Positions 22,667 to 31,429 of a DNA stretch of 64,000 bases are shown piece by piece (positions within the stretch are counted from its first letter, which is position 1; every line of letters starts with the position of its first letter). Under the pieces are notes generated by a model that saw only the letters and a list, made by a program, of their open reading frames with translations, was not told the DNA's origin and ran no database searches. The DNA lies in assembly GCA_025362735.1 (NCBI GenBank), contig JANYFL010000029.1, positions 54,518 through 118,517 on the forward strand, in the 5' to 3' direction. Both the position numbers and the translations under genes were made by a program. Origin of the DNA: Betaproteobacteria bacterium. Its GTDB lineage: Bacteria > Pseudomonadota > Gammaproteobacteria > Burkholderiales > Burkholderiaceae_D.

Positions 22667-23761
22667 ATGAATGTTCTCCAGTTCTACGAAGATACCCTCG
22701 AGCAGCGTGGCTTTCAGGCCGATGCGGCACAGCGCCTAGCGGTTGAGCGACTGCAAAAACTTTATGAAGAACTGGTTGCCTTCAAAGCCAAACGCAATAA
22801 TGCGCTGAAGAAACTCATCAACCGTCCCGATCCTCCGCGCGGTGTCTATCTCTGGGGCGGGGTCGGGCGCGGCAAGAGCTTCCTGATGGACAGCTTTTAT
22901 TCGGTGGTGCCATTACGGCGCAAGACGCGCATTCATTTTCATGAGTTCATGCGCGCAGTCCATCGTGAACTCGATGAGTTGAAAGGCATACAGGACCCTC
23001 TTGAACAAGTCGCCGCCAATATCGCGCAGCGTTATCGCCTGATCTGTTTTGATGAGTTTCACGTCAGCGATATTGCCGACGCGATGATTCTTTATCGGCT
23101 CGTGAAGGCTCTGTTCGATGCGGGCGTGGTGTTCGTCATGACTTCGAATTACGCCCCGGATCATCTTTATCCCGATGGTTTGCATCGGGATCGCGTGCTG
23201 CCCGCAATTGCACTGCTGAACGCCTCGCTGGATGTGCTGAATGTGGACAGTGGCGTCGACTATCGAAGACGCGTACTCGAACAGGTCGATGCGTATCGCA
23301 CGCCGCTAGGACCGGACACCGATGCGGCTTTGACACAAGCCTTTAACGCCATTGCCGAAATGGGCGATGAAGACCCTGTGTTGCACATTGAAGCGCGCGA
23401 AATAAGGGCGCTGCGACGTGCGGGTGGTGTCGTGTGGTTTGATTTCAATACCCTCTGCGGCGGGCCCCGTTCCCAAAACGACTATCTCGAAATCGCCAGC
23501 CGCTTTCACACGGTCATTCTTTCCGGCGTGCCGCGTATGGGTGCGGGCATGTCCTCCGAGGCACGTCGCTTCACCTGGCTGATCGATGTGTTCTATGACC
23601 ACCGGATCAAACTCATCATCTCGGCCGAAGTGGCACCCGACGAACTTTATACAACCGGCCTGCTGGCCAACGAATTCCATCGTACTGTCAGTCGCATTAC
23701 CGAAATGCAATCACTCGACTATTTGCAGACTGAACGACGACATGGGCAAACGGGGCTGTAG
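22667..23761 (+). CDS. zapE: Cell division protein ZapE / AFG1-like ATPase
   Basis: A 364-residue AAA-type ATPase. Walker A is GGVGRGKSFLMD near residues 64-75 and Walker B LICFDEFHVSDI near 125-136, both diagnostic for the AFG1/ZapE family; ZapE of E. coli acts at the division site under stress. The open frame runs far upstream inside lpdA, but ATG at 22667 (protein starting MNVLQFYED) matches the family start and avoids the overlap. Following lpdA is the usual Burkholderiales position. Confidence 0.92.
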   Translation: MNVLQFYEDTLEQRGFQADAAQRLAVERLQKLYEELVAFKAKRNNALKKLINRPDPPRGVYLWGGVGRGKSFLMDSFYSVVPLRRKTRIHFHEFMRAVHRELDELKGIQDPLEQVAANIAQRYRLICFDEFHVSDIADAMILYRLVKALFDAGVVFVMTSNYAPDHLYPDGLHRDRVLPAIALLNASLDVLNVDSGVDYRRRVLEQVDAYRTPLGPDTDAALTQAFNAIAEMGDEDPVLHIEAREIRALRRAGGVVWFDFNTLCGGPRSQNDYLEIASRFHTVILSGVPRMGAGMSSEARRFTWLIDVFYDHRIKLIISAEVAPDELYTTGLLANEFHRTVSRITEMQSLDYLQTERRHGQTGL

Positions 23762-23770
23762 AATTACTCT

Positions 23771-24454
23771 ATGAATCATTCATTTTCGGAAGCCATCCTT
23801 TCCATCTTCTTGCTCTCAATCGCGGGTATGGCGATTGCGCAAAACGCTGATCCTTCATCGGTATTACGGGGACATTTTCCGGCCGGCTCGATCCAATCGC
23901 CCGAACAGGCCAGCGCGGCACTGGATGCAGTTCAAAAAGAACAGCAGCGCCTCGATGCCGAATATAAAACCCGGCAGCGTGCTTGCTATGAACGTTTTTT
24001 GGTGACCTCCTGTGTGGAGGACGAGAAAGTCAGCTATCAAAAGCAGACCGCAACGATTAATGCCATCGAACTTGAAGCCAATCGCTTCCAACGCCAGCGC
24101 AAGGCTCAGGAGTCGGAACAGAAACGCCAGGCTGAAGAAGCCGAGCGGCTAAAAAATGCGCCTCAGGCGGCCATTGAACGTGAGCAGAATCGCACTCACT
24201 TTTTACAAAAAAAAGCGGCAGCCCAGACCAAACAAGCTGAACAGTTGAACAAAAGTGAATCGGGCAAGACTGACCCGCCCAAGTCGGCCAAGACCAAAGT
24301 TAATGACCCTGCCCAGCGCCAATTGAGTGCTGAAGAGCATCGAAAAAAAGTTCGGGAAGCAGCAGATCGGCGTGCGCAGATGGCAAAAAAACACGCAGAG
24401 AATGAAGTGGAACGGGCACAGAAGCAGCTGGAAAAGCAACAGCCCGCGAACTAG
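23771..24454 (+). CDS. Secreted coiled-coil protein of unknown function
   Basis: A 227-residue protein starting 9 bases after zapE. Residues 1-23 form a signal peptide (hydrophobic LSIFLLSIAGMAIAQ with cleavage after AIA or AQ). The mature part is almost entirely charged helix, rich in Gln, Lys, Glu and Ala (SEQKRQAEEAERLKNA and similar), so a long coiled coil is expected. Two cysteines near residues 76 and 84 could pair. Similar secreted coiled-coil proteins are frequent next to zapE in this order, but I know no function. It is convergent with the phosphatase gene, ending 6 bases from it. Confidence 0.6.
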   Translation: MNHSFSEAILSIFLLSIAGMAIAQNADPSSVLRGHFPAGSIQSPEQASAALDAVQKEQQRLDAEYKTRQRACYERFLVTSCVEDEKVSYQKQTATINAIELEANRFQRQRKAQESEQKRQAEEAERLKNAPQAAIEREQNRTHFLQKKAAAQTKQAEQLNKSESGKTDPPKSAKTKVNDPAQRQLSAEEHRKKVREAADRRAQMAKKHAENEVERAQKQLEKQQPAN

Positions 24455-24460
24455 CGCTTT

Positions 24461-25264
24461 CTATTCCTTGATTTCCATCGGCATGGGCGACAGGGTGAAT
24501 CGTGGTTCGATTGGTAATTCTTCCAGTTTGACGATAATCATTGAGCAGTTATCGCCCCCACCCATCGCGCGTCGGCGGGTCAGTTGCATGATGCGTTCCG
24601 TCGCGGCGCGTGGTTCGGTCGCACTGACCAGAATACCCAGCTCGGTATCGTTGAAATAGTGCCAAAGCCCGTCGGTTCCCAATAAAAAGCTGTCACCCGG
24701 TTGCGGTTGGTCCACGGAGCCGAATGAAGTGTAGGGCATTTTGTCGGTTCCCAGTGCATTGACCAACAAATGACTTTTGGGATGCATCTGGGCGTTGCGG
24801 GGATCCAGTTTCCCTTGTTGAATCAGCTGCTCAACGTAAGAGTGATCGACGGTGCGTTGAACCAGATCGGCGCTGCGGAAGTGATAGAGCCGACTGTCGC
24901 CCGCATGCGCCCATTCCGCCCGCTCTTGATGGAGCAGTAAAGCGACGACGGTACTATGGGGTTCCTTTTCGGCAGACAGCGCTGACAGCCGGATAACGGT
25001 GTGCGCTTCGTGAATGATCTGCTGCAGCAACGCCTGGCCACTATCGTTGATCGTAAAATCTTCAAACAAGCCTTTGGCGGTGGTAAGAACCTGTTGAGAG
25101 GCGAGGGCACCACCTGTTTTTCCTCCCATGCCATCGGCGACGACAAACAAGACGCAGCCTGGCCTGCGTTTGGAGGTAAAAATGCCAAGACTGTCTTGTT
25201 GCTCGGTACGGTCTCCAATATGCTGTGCGGAACAGGCGGCAATTTTGAAGCGTGCTTCAGCCAT
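24461..25264 (-). CDS. PP2C-type serine/threonine protein phosphatase
   Basis: A 267-residue PPM-family phosphatase of the bacterial Stp1/PrpC kind, which removes phosphate from Ser/Thr in proteins with two Mn/Mg ions. Metal-binding motifs are visible: RTEQQDS near residues 19-25, VVADGMGG near 42-49, GTDGLWHYF near 194-202 and GGGDNCSMI near 234-242. No membrane segment is present. No Hanks-type kinase gene lies in the window, so its partner kinase must be elsewhere if there is one. Confidence 0.88.
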   Translation of the reverse strand: MAEARFKIAACSAQHIGDRTEQQDSLGIFTSKRRPGCVLFVVADGMGGKTGGALASQQVLTTAKGLFEDFTINDSGQALLQQIIHEAHTVIRLSALSAEKEPHSTVVALLLHQERAEWAHAGDSRLYHFRSADLVQRTVDHSYVEQLIQQGKLDPRNAQMHPKSHLLVNALGTDKMPYTSFGSVDQPQPGDSFLLGTDGLWHYFNDTELGILVSATEPRAATERIMQLTRRRAMGGGDNCSMIIVKLEELPIEPRFTLSPMPMEIKE

Positions 25265-25340
25265 AAAATTTTTTGTATGCCGTATCTACGATAATAGTTC
25301 TATTATTGCATGCCATCTTTAGGCCTCTTGAAACAGACGC

Positions 25341-25538
25341 ATGGATATCGAAACCGTTAAAAATCGTATTGTGGAGTTACAGGTGGAACACCGCGATCTG
25401 GATCAGGTCATTACCCGGCTATCGATTGAATCTGTCCAGGACGAGCTACAGTTGCGGCGGCTCAAAAAACGTAAACTGCAAATCAAGGATCAGATCATGT
25501 TGCTACAGATTCAACTGATTCCGGACATTCCAGCCTGA
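25341..25538 (+). CDS. YdcH/DUF465 family small protein
   Basis: A 65-residue helical protein. Two helices (EHRDLDQVITRLS and DELQLRRLKKRKLQIKDQI) around a short turn are the DUF465/YdcH signature, with the conserved basic LKKRKLxIKD. Function unknown. It is divergent from the phosphatase and immediately upstream of the helicase gene, whose frame is open from the codon after its stop. Confidence 0.82.
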   Translation: MDIETVKNRIVELQVEHRDLDQVITRLSIESVQDELQLRRLKKRKLQIKDQIMLLQIQLIPDIPA

Positions 25539-25727
25539 GCACTTCCTGTTGGTTACGGCAAAAGTCTGCCGGACTACAGCCCTCAAGCATCACGACCGAT
25601 TGTTTCATCGAGGTTTTCCATCACTTTCCCTCTTGCTACTTCTGCACAACGCAGTTCGCCTGAAATTAGCCGACGCGACGCCGATCTTTTCGCGATTTTT
25701 TCTCCCGATGGCAGCCTCGCAGAACGA

Positions 25728-27626
25728 GTGCCCGGCTATCGCGCCCGTTCGGGTCAGCTCGAAATGGCCCAGGCAATTGCGCATGCCATCGAAGAACAAA
25801 CCACCCTGATCGCTGAAGCCGGTACCGGTACCGGCAAGACCTTTGCCTACCTCGTGCCCGCGTTGTTATGGGGCGGCAAGGTGATCGTCTCGACCGGCAC
25901 CAAGACCTTGCAGGATCAGTTGTTCCGCAAGGACATTCCTACCGTGCGTGCCGCGCTCGGAGCGCCGGTCACGGTCGCTTTATTGAAGGGACGGTCCAAC
26001 TATGTCTGCCACTATCATCTGGCTCGCACGCAGGCCGACGGACGCTTGAGTTCGCGTCAGGACGTCAGTTATCTGCGCCACATTGGCCGCTTTGTGAAGT
26101 CGAGCCGGACAGGCGACAAGAGCGAACTGAACCAGGTACCCGAGAATGCCTCGGTCTGGCCGCTGGTGACATCGACACGTGACAACTGTCTCGGATCGGA
26201 CTGTCCCAACTATCGCGAATGCTTTGTCATGCAGGCACGGCGTGAAGCGCAGCAGGCCGACGTGGTGGTTGTCAATCACCACCTGTTCTTTGCCGACCTG
26301 ATGCTGCGCGAGGAAGGTATCTCCGATCTGCTGCCTGCCGCCAATACCGTGATCTTCGACGAGGCCCATCAACTCCCGGAAACGGCCACACTATTTTTCG
26401 GGCAGACTGTCTCAACAACGCAGTTGCTCGAACTTGCGCGCGATACGCTGGCCGAGGGTCATACGCATGCCCGCGATGCGGCGCAATGGCCTGACGTGCT
26501 GGCACCGCTGGAACGCGCAGCCCGCGATCTGCGTCTCGCATTCCCCCAAGACAATGTGCGTCTGAACGCACGCCAGCTTGCGCCGTCGAGCGCTTTGTTT
26601 CCGGCATTGAAGAAAGCTCGTGAAGAATTGAAAACCCTGGCCGCGTTGCTCGAATCCCAGGCTGAGCGTGCCGAAACCCTGGAGCAATGCTGGCGGCGGG
26701 CGCAAGAACTTGAACGTCAACTGGCCGCTTGGGACGTGTCTGATAACGGCGCCGATGATCCCGAGACCATCCGCTGGGTCGAGGCCTATAGCCACAGCCT
26801 GCAACTGCACCGTACCCCACTGTCGGTCGCCGAGACTTTCACACGCCAGCGCGAGGGTCAGCCGCGCGCATGGATCTTCACGTCGGCCACGCTTGCCGTC
26901 AAACAGGACTTTGCCCACTTCGCTGATCAACTCGGCCTGGATCACGACCGTGCGCGCTGCTGGCCCAGTCCCTTCGACTATGCCCAACAAGCGCTGCTGT
27001 ATGTACCGCAGAACATGCCCGATCCGATGGCACAGGATTACACCGACAAAGTGGTCGAAGCGGTGCTACCGGTCATTCGCGCCAGCGGCGGACGCGCCTT
27101 TCTGCTCTGCACGACATTGCGCGCAGTACGACGTGCCGCCGAACGTTTGACCGATTGTTTGAAGGAACAGGGACTCGATTTCCCCTTGCTGGTACAAGGC
27201 GAAGGAAGTCGTAGTGATTTGCTCGAACGCTTTCGCACGCTTGGCAACGCCGTGCTGGTCGGCAGTCAGAGTTTCTGGGAGGGTGTGGATGTGCGTGGCA
27301 AGGCGTTGTCCGTGGTCATTATCGACAAGCTGCCATTTGCGCCGCCCGATGATCCGGTACTGGCCGCGCGCCTTGATGCCTTGGCCCGGCTCGGCGGCAA
27401 TCCCTTCATGGACTATCAATTGCCCAGCGCGGTCATCAATCTGAAGCAGGGTGCAGGCCGTTTGATTCGTGATGAAACCGATCGCGGTGTCCTAATGATC
27501 TGCGACCCGCGTCTGATCACCAAGCCCTATGGAAAACGCATCTGGCAAAGCCTACCTGCGTTCAAGCGCACCCGTGAAGAAGCGGAAGTGCTTGCGTTCT
27601 TTGATGAGCCACATCTGTCATCCTGA
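25728..27626 (+). CDS. DinG/YoaA-like ATP-dependent DNA helicase
   Basis: An XPD-like superfamily 2 helicase, at least 632 residues. Walker A is EAGTGTGKTFAYL; the iron-sulfur cluster cysteines fit DNCLGSDCPNYRECFVMQAR; Walker B is FDEAHQL; the C-terminal motifs SQSFWEGVDVRG and INLKQGAGRLIRDETDRG complete the helicase. The start given is a GTG, but the frame stays open back to 25539 and the translation just upstream (RRDADLFAIFSPDGSLAERV) looks like the family's own N-terminus. I find no ATG, GTG or TTG there, so the true start is uncertain. The stop codon lies inside a dispersed repeat. Confidence 0.88.
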   Translation: MPGYRARSGQLEMAQAIAHAIEEQTTLIAEAGTGTGKTFAYLVPALLWGGKVIVSTGTKTLQDQLFRKDIPTVRAALGAPVTVALLKGRSNYVCHYHLARTQADGRLSSRQDVSYLRHIGRFVKSSRTGDKSELNQVPENASVWPLVTSTRDNCLGSDCPNYRECFVMQARREAQQADVVVVNHHLFFADLMLREEGISDLLPAANTVIFDEAHQLPETATLFFGQTVSTTQLLELARDTLAEGHTHARDAAQWPDVLAPLERAARDLRLAFPQDNVRLNARQLAPSSALFPALKKAREELKTLAALLESQAERAETLEQCWRRAQELERQLAAWDVSDNGADDPETIRWVEAYSHSLQLHRTPLSVAETFTRQREGQPRAWIFTSATLAVKQDFAHFADQLGLDHDRARCWPSPFDYAQQALLYVPQNMPDPMAQDYTDKVVEAVLPVIRASGGRAFLLCTTLRAVRRAAERLTDCLKEQGLDFPLLVQGEGSRSDLLERFRTLGNAVLVGSQSFWEGVDVRGKALSVVIIDKLPFAPPDDPVLAARLDALARLGGNPFMDYQLPSAVINLKQGAGRLIRDETDRGVLMICDPRLITKPYGKRIWQSLPAFKRTREEAEVLAFFDEPHLSS

Positions 27627-27711
27627 GTGCAGCGAAGGATCTCAGGTGGTCATGGCTCAGCCGTCTAGACTTGAGGCAACTAAGATTCTTCGCCTGTGGC
27701 TCAGAATGACA
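27616..27711. repeat. Palindromic dispersed repeat (TGTCATCCTGAG / CTCAGAATGACA arms)
   Basis: Two facing arms, TGTCATCCTGAGTGCAGCGA at 27616-27635 and its diverged complement ending GGCTCAGAATGACA at 27698-27711, enclose about 45 bases. This is the form of a non-coding dispersed repeat. It supplies the last codons and stop of the upstream helicase gene (stop at 27624-27626). Confidence 0.7.
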
Positions 27712-27742
27712 TGCGAGTTTAGTGCAATGTTTTTTAGTGACC

Positions 27743-27774
27743 GTAGCCCGGTTAGAGCGCAGCGAAAACCGGGA
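27743..27774. repeat. GTAGCCCGGTTAGAGCGCAG repeat unit, forward copy
   Basis: A 32-base imperfect palindrome starting GTAGCCCGGTTAGAGC and ending GCGAAAACCGGGA. It is the same unit as at 22619-22650 (reverse) and 27911-27942 (reverse). Confidence 0.75.
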
Positions 27775-27788
27775 CGCTGCGGTGAGCA

Positions 27789-27870
27789 GATCAAACCTCT
27801 CAACACAGAGGCACAGAGACATGGAGATTCACAGAGGAAATCTTGAGCCTTTTCTATATGACCTCTGTGT
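27789..27870. repeat. Dispersed ACACAGAGG/CCTCTGTGT repeat, copy 2
   Basis: It begins with 22 bases identical to 4701-4722 and ends with CCTCTGTGT (27862-27870), the complement of its early ACACAGAGG. It lies between two facing GTAGCCCGGTT repeats. Confidence 0.75.
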
Positions 27871-27910
27871 CATGCTTTTGGGTTTGGCATCAAAGCTTGA
27901 CTGGCAATGC

Positions 27911-27942
27911 CCCCGGTTTTCGCTGCGCTCTAACCGGGCTAC
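27911..27942. repeat. GTAGCCCGGTTAGAGCGCAG repeat unit, reverse copy
   Basis: CCCCGGTTTTCGCTGCGCTC followed by TAACCGGGCTAC is the exact reverse complement of the unit at 27743 over nearly its full length, forming a large inverted pair around the ACACAGAGG repeat. Confidence 0.75.
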
Positions 27943-28016
27943 TTGCTTGGCATGTGCAAGAATGACATTCGATTCAAGCGCAATTCTTTTCAGTTATTGC
28001 AATAGTTAGGCCGCAT

Positions 28017-28568
28017 TCAACACCCCTCTGGCACACTGAGGAGCTTTGTGGCCACTTGCTCCGGGAGTTCTGCCTTTACGAGGATCGCTCGTGCCCATGG
28101 ACCATCACACTCGACGCCAACAATATACTGCTCAATAAGAAACCTCCCTGTTACGCGAACATGATTCACTCTTCGCTCACGCAGGCGGCGGGCTTCAGTT
28201 TCGCCGACAGCCTTACGCAGGGCCTCTGGTCCGTTGAGTAGAGTGATCGTCCGAACCGAGTAGCGAATGAAATATGGGGGCTCGTTCAGAACAAAGTGCG
28301 GCAATTGAGCAACGGACTCTTGGTCTGGGATCAACAGGTAATCTGGTTCCTTGTAGTTCAAGTTCGTTGCGCTCCCTGGCCAACGCCCAATCACTGTTCC
28401 TGACACCCAAACTTGACCTGCGTACTTCGCGAAGAGGTCGTTGGTCCGCGCGAGTTGGAGGAGAACGAGTTCAGTGCCTTTGGGTTGTATCAAGCGCATG
28501 CGCTTATCATCGGTCGCAGTAGCTGAACCAAAGAGCATAAGTGCGAAGAGGACGGCGGCGGTTTTCAT
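28017..28568 (-). CDS. Secreted protein of unknown function, cassette-like
   Basis: A 183-residue protein with an N-terminal signal peptide (KTAAVLFALMLFGSATA) and a mature domain with no motif I recognise; a YFIRYSVRTITLLNGPEALR stretch and a late VRVTGRFLIEQYIVGVECDG stretch suggest beta structure. The start is taken at ATG 28568. On its own strand GTTGGGC ends 3 bases before that ATG, and GCCTAAC lies 5 bases after the stop, both fitting integron core boxes. The gene may therefore be an isolated cassette. No operon partner: bamD follows on the same strand's upstream side only after a gap. Confidence 0.6.
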   Translation of the reverse strand: MKTAAVLFALMLFGSATATDDKRMRLIQPKGTELVLLQLARTNDLFAKYAGQVWVSGTVIGRWPGSATNLNYKEPDYLLIPDQESVAQLPHFVLNEPPYFIRYSVRTITLLNGPEALRKAVGETEARRLRERRVNHVRVTGRFLIEQYIVGVECDGPWARAILVKAELPEQVATKLLSVPEGC

Positions 28569-28672
28569 GCAGCCCAACTAAATTTAGACATCAAAAGTGA
28601 TGAGGGCTAAACAGGAATTTAAGTTGACTAGAGAAATTTTCTTTTGCTTCGTTGAGAAAGCATCAACCAAAC

Positions 28673-29482
28673 CTACCAAATCTTCCACCAACTCTTTTCA
28701 GTCTTTACCGAAGCCTGCTGCGGGAAATTGAGGTCGAGAACACGCTTGGCGTCGTCGCGCAGCACGGGCATTCCCATCTTGTCATACGCCTGCACAATGA
28801 TTTGCATGGCTTCTTCTACCGATGGGGATTGGAAGTAATTCTTGACGATGCCTTGAGCGCGATTCAATGCGGCGACATAGGCGCCACGGCGCATGTAATA
28901 ACGGGCGACATAGGTTTCATGAGAGGCCAGCGCGTTGGCAAGATAATGCATGCGGTCGATTGCATCGGGGGTATAGCGGCTATCCGGGAAGCGGGTCACC
29001 AATTCCTTGAAGGCATCAAAGGATTCCTGAAGGGACTTGGGATCGCGTTCTGCCAGATCCTGACGCGTGATCGAAGAAAGCAGACCGAGGTCGTCATTGA
29101 AATTGATCAGGCCGCGCAGGTAGTAGATATAGTCCACATTGGGATGATTGGGGAACTGCTTAATGAAACGATCAGCCGATGAAATGGCTTCGTCGGTATC
29201 ACCGCGTTTCCAATGCGCATAGGCCATTTCCATTTGTGCCTGTTGGGCATAGCGGCCAAAGGGGTAACGCGTTTGCAGGATATCAAGCAGGCGCAGTGCT
29301 TCCCCCCAGTCGCTGGAAGACAGGTTGTCATGGGCTTCCGCATATAATTTCTCGGCCGACCAACCGGAAGTGGGGTCGTCATTACTATTTCCGGAAAAGA
29401 GTCCGCAACCAGTCATAGCAATGGCCATCAACAGGCTCATTACTAGTGATTTCCACGATGAAGCTAAGTGCATTTTGCGCAT
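28673..29482 (-). CDS. bamD: Outer membrane protein assembly factor BamD
   Basis: A 269-residue lipoprotein of the BAM complex that inserts beta-barrel proteins into the outer membrane; also called ComL or YfiO. The signal peptide ends in a lipobox with cysteine in MTGCGLF near residue 26. Five TPR-like units follow, including YAEAHDNLSSSDWGEAL and RYPFGRYAQQAQMEMAYAHW. Length fits betaproteobacterial BamD. It is divergent from rluD, a conserved pairing. Confidence 0.94.
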   Translation of the reverse strand: MRKMHLASSWKSLVMSLLMAIAMTGCGLFSGNSNDDPTSGWSAEKLYAEAHDNLSSSDWGEALRLLDILQTRYPFGRYAQQAQMEMAYAHWKRGDTDEAISSADRFIKQFPNHPNVDYIYYLRGLINFNDDLGLLSSITRQDLAERDPKSLQESFDAFKELVTRFPDSRYTPDAIDRMHYLANALASHETYVARYYMRRGAYVAALNRAQGIVKNYFQSPSVEEAMQIIVQAYDKMGMPVLRDDAKRVLDLNFPQQASVKTEKSWWKIW

Positions 29483-29528
29483 GTTGTGGTTTGATTAAAG
29501 TCTGACGTACTGATTAAGGGTATCGCGC

Positions 29529-30656
29529 TTGAAAAAATTACCCATACTGGATGCTGTTAGCGAACCGGCTGCGCAGGAATTGGCTATAACGGTGAAAGCG
29601 ATTGCGGCGGGAGAAAATTATAGCGTATGGGATGAAGACGACGCCGCCGCAGAAGGTTTCCCGCAAAAGTCTGAGCTGATTCATCTCCCGGTACAGAATC
29701 TTTCGGTTGGGGAGCGTCTGGACAAATGGCTCGCGGCGCAACTCGGCGACTATTCGCGCAGCCGCCTGCAGCAATGGATCACCGATGGTCATGTCCGGGT
29801 CAACGGCAAGATTGCGACTGTGCGCCAGACCATATGGAATGACGACGAGGTCGAGATTCAGCCGCAAATGAGCGCCGAAGAGACGGCTTTTCAGCCTGAA
29901 GATTTGCCGCTGGATATTCTTTATGAGGATGAGGCGCTGCTGGTACTGAACAAACCGGCAGGGCTGGTGGTTCACCCCGCAGCGGGCAACTGGAGCGGCA
30001 CATTGCTGAATGGCCTGCTGCACCATGTGCCTGAGCTTAGTGGTTTGCCGCGTGCGGGGATTGTTCATCGGCTCGACAAGGAGACTAGCGGACTGATGGT
30101 GGTGGCCAAAACCCTCACGTCGCAAACCCATCTCGTGCGCCAACTCCAGGCGCGTACGGTGCGCCGTGAGTATCTGGCGCTGGTGCATGGCGTTCCGCCG
30201 GATGCGGGCAAAGTCGACGCGCCGATTGGGCGTCATCCCCGTGACCGCGTTCGGATGGTGGCCTTCAAACCGGTCGATAGCAACGCACCCAGAATTTCAG
30301 CCAAACCTGCTGTGACCCATTTTCAGGTGATCGAACGTCAACATTTAGTACAAGGCGACGACCGCGCGCTCGTCCGTTGTCGGCTTGAAACCGGGCGTAC
30401 CCACCAGATCCGTGTGCACATGCAGTCCATTGGATTTCCGCTGGTCGGCGATCCGCTTTACGGAAAAGCCGGAAAGCCGGATGCGCTCGCACAAGAACTC
30501 GGGTTTACGCGCCAGGCCTTGCACGCCTGGCAACTGGGTTTGCTGCATCCAGTGAGTGGTAGAGCCCGCCTCTGGAATGTGCAGCCACCCGAGGATTTTG
30601 TGCGGTTGCTTCAAACCTTGGGATTCCATACGCCATCCTTGACGAGTCCGACATGA
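29529..30656 (+). CDS. rluD: 23S rRNA pseudouridine(1911/1915/1917) synthase
   Basis: A 375-residue RluA-family enzyme. An S4 RNA-binding domain (GERLDKWLAAQLGDYSRSRLQQWI) precedes the catalytic domain with GIVHRLDKETSGLMVVAK, whose aspartate is the nucleophile. An N-terminal extension of about 50 residues is longer than in enterobacteria. The start is TTG with AAGGG 8 bases upstream. Its last four bases overlap the pgeF start (ATGA). Confidence 0.93.
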   Translation: MKKLPILDAVSEPAAQELAITVKAIAAGENYSVWDEDDAAAEGFPQKSELIHLPVQNLSVGERLDKWLAAQLGDYSRSRLQQWITDGHVRVNGKIATVRQTIWNDDEVEIQPQMSAEETAFQPEDLPLDILYEDEALLVLNKPAGLVVHPAAGNWSGTLLNGLLHHVPELSGLPRAGIVHRLDKETSGLMVVAKTLTSQTHLVRQLQARTVRREYLALVHGVPPDAGKVDAPIGRHPRDRVRMVAFKPVDSNAPRISAKPAVTHFQVIERQHLVQGDDRALVRCRLETGRTHQIRVHMQSIGFPLVGDPLYGKAGKPDALAQELGFTRQALHAWQLGLLHPVSGRARLWNVQPPEDFVRLLQTLGFHTPSLTSPT

Positions 30657-31420
30657 GTCCAGGTATCGATGAAGAGTTTCTGATACGGCCTGAATGGCCT
30701 GCACCGGCTCGGGTACGGGCACTAATGACCACTCGTAATGGCGGCACTAGTCAGGGACCTTATTCCGGACGTGTGAACGGTGGGCTGAATCTCGGAACGC
30801 GCTGCGGTGATCATCCAGAAGCCGTCGCCGCCAATCGCGCGCTGCTGCGCCGTCATCTGCCTTCTGATCCAATTTGGTTGCATCAATTGCATGGGCAGCA
30901 AGTCTTGGCGGCTGCCGATTTCAGTACCTCATCTAGCGAACCGCAAGCGGATGCTTCGTGGACGGATCAGCCACACGTGGTGTGTGCCATTCAGATGGCT
31001 GATTGCATGCCAATCCTGTTTTGTAGCCAGGATGGCAAAGTTGTGGCCGGTGCGCACGCCGGTTGGCGTGGCCTGGCTGGCGGAATCATCGAAGCGACCG
31101 TGAGGGCGATGCAAGTCGCCCCGGAAGACTTAATGGTCTGGCTGGGACCGGCCATTGGCCCGAATGCCTTTGAAGTTGGGGAGGAGGTGCGGGCGGCTTT
31201 CATGGAAAGCAATGCAAAGGCCACAAGCTGCTTCAAACCGCATGGTGACAAGTGGCTATGCGATCTGGAAGGCTTGGCCCGTCAACGCTTGCATGCACTA
31301 GGTGTAAAACAAATTTACGGCGGGGGGTGCTGCACGTTTTCTGAGCCGGAACACTTTTACTCGTTTCGGCGGGATCGCGATACGGGGCGCATGGCCGCGT
31401 TGATCTGGATCGAATCCTAA
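30653..31420 (+). CDS. pgeF: Peptidoglycan editing factor PgeF (laccase-domain, YfiH family)
   Basis: A 255-residue copper-oxidase-like protein. The family metal ligands can be seen in the conserved blocks NLGTRCGDH, WLHQLHGQQV, ADCMPILF and GAHAGWRGLAGG, and the CCTFSEPEHFYSFRRD C-terminus. PgeF in E. coli removes mis-incorporated serine from muropeptides; other members act as purine nucleoside phosphorylases. It overlaps rluD by 4 bases, a widely conserved coupling. Confidence 0.92.
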   Translation: MSPGIDEEFLIRPEWPAPARVRALMTTRNGGTSQGPYSGRVNGGLNLGTRCGDHPEAVAANRALLRRHLPSDPIWLHQLHGQQVLAAADFSTSSSEPQADASWTDQPHVVCAIQMADCMPILFCSQDGKVVAGAHAGWRGLAGGIIEATVRAMQVAPEDLMVWLGPAIGPNAFEVGEEVRAAFMESNAKATSCFKPHGDKWLCDLEGLARQRLHALGVKQIYGGGCCTFSEPEHFYSFRRDRDTGRMAALIWIES

Positions 31421-31429
31421 GGCCGACCT

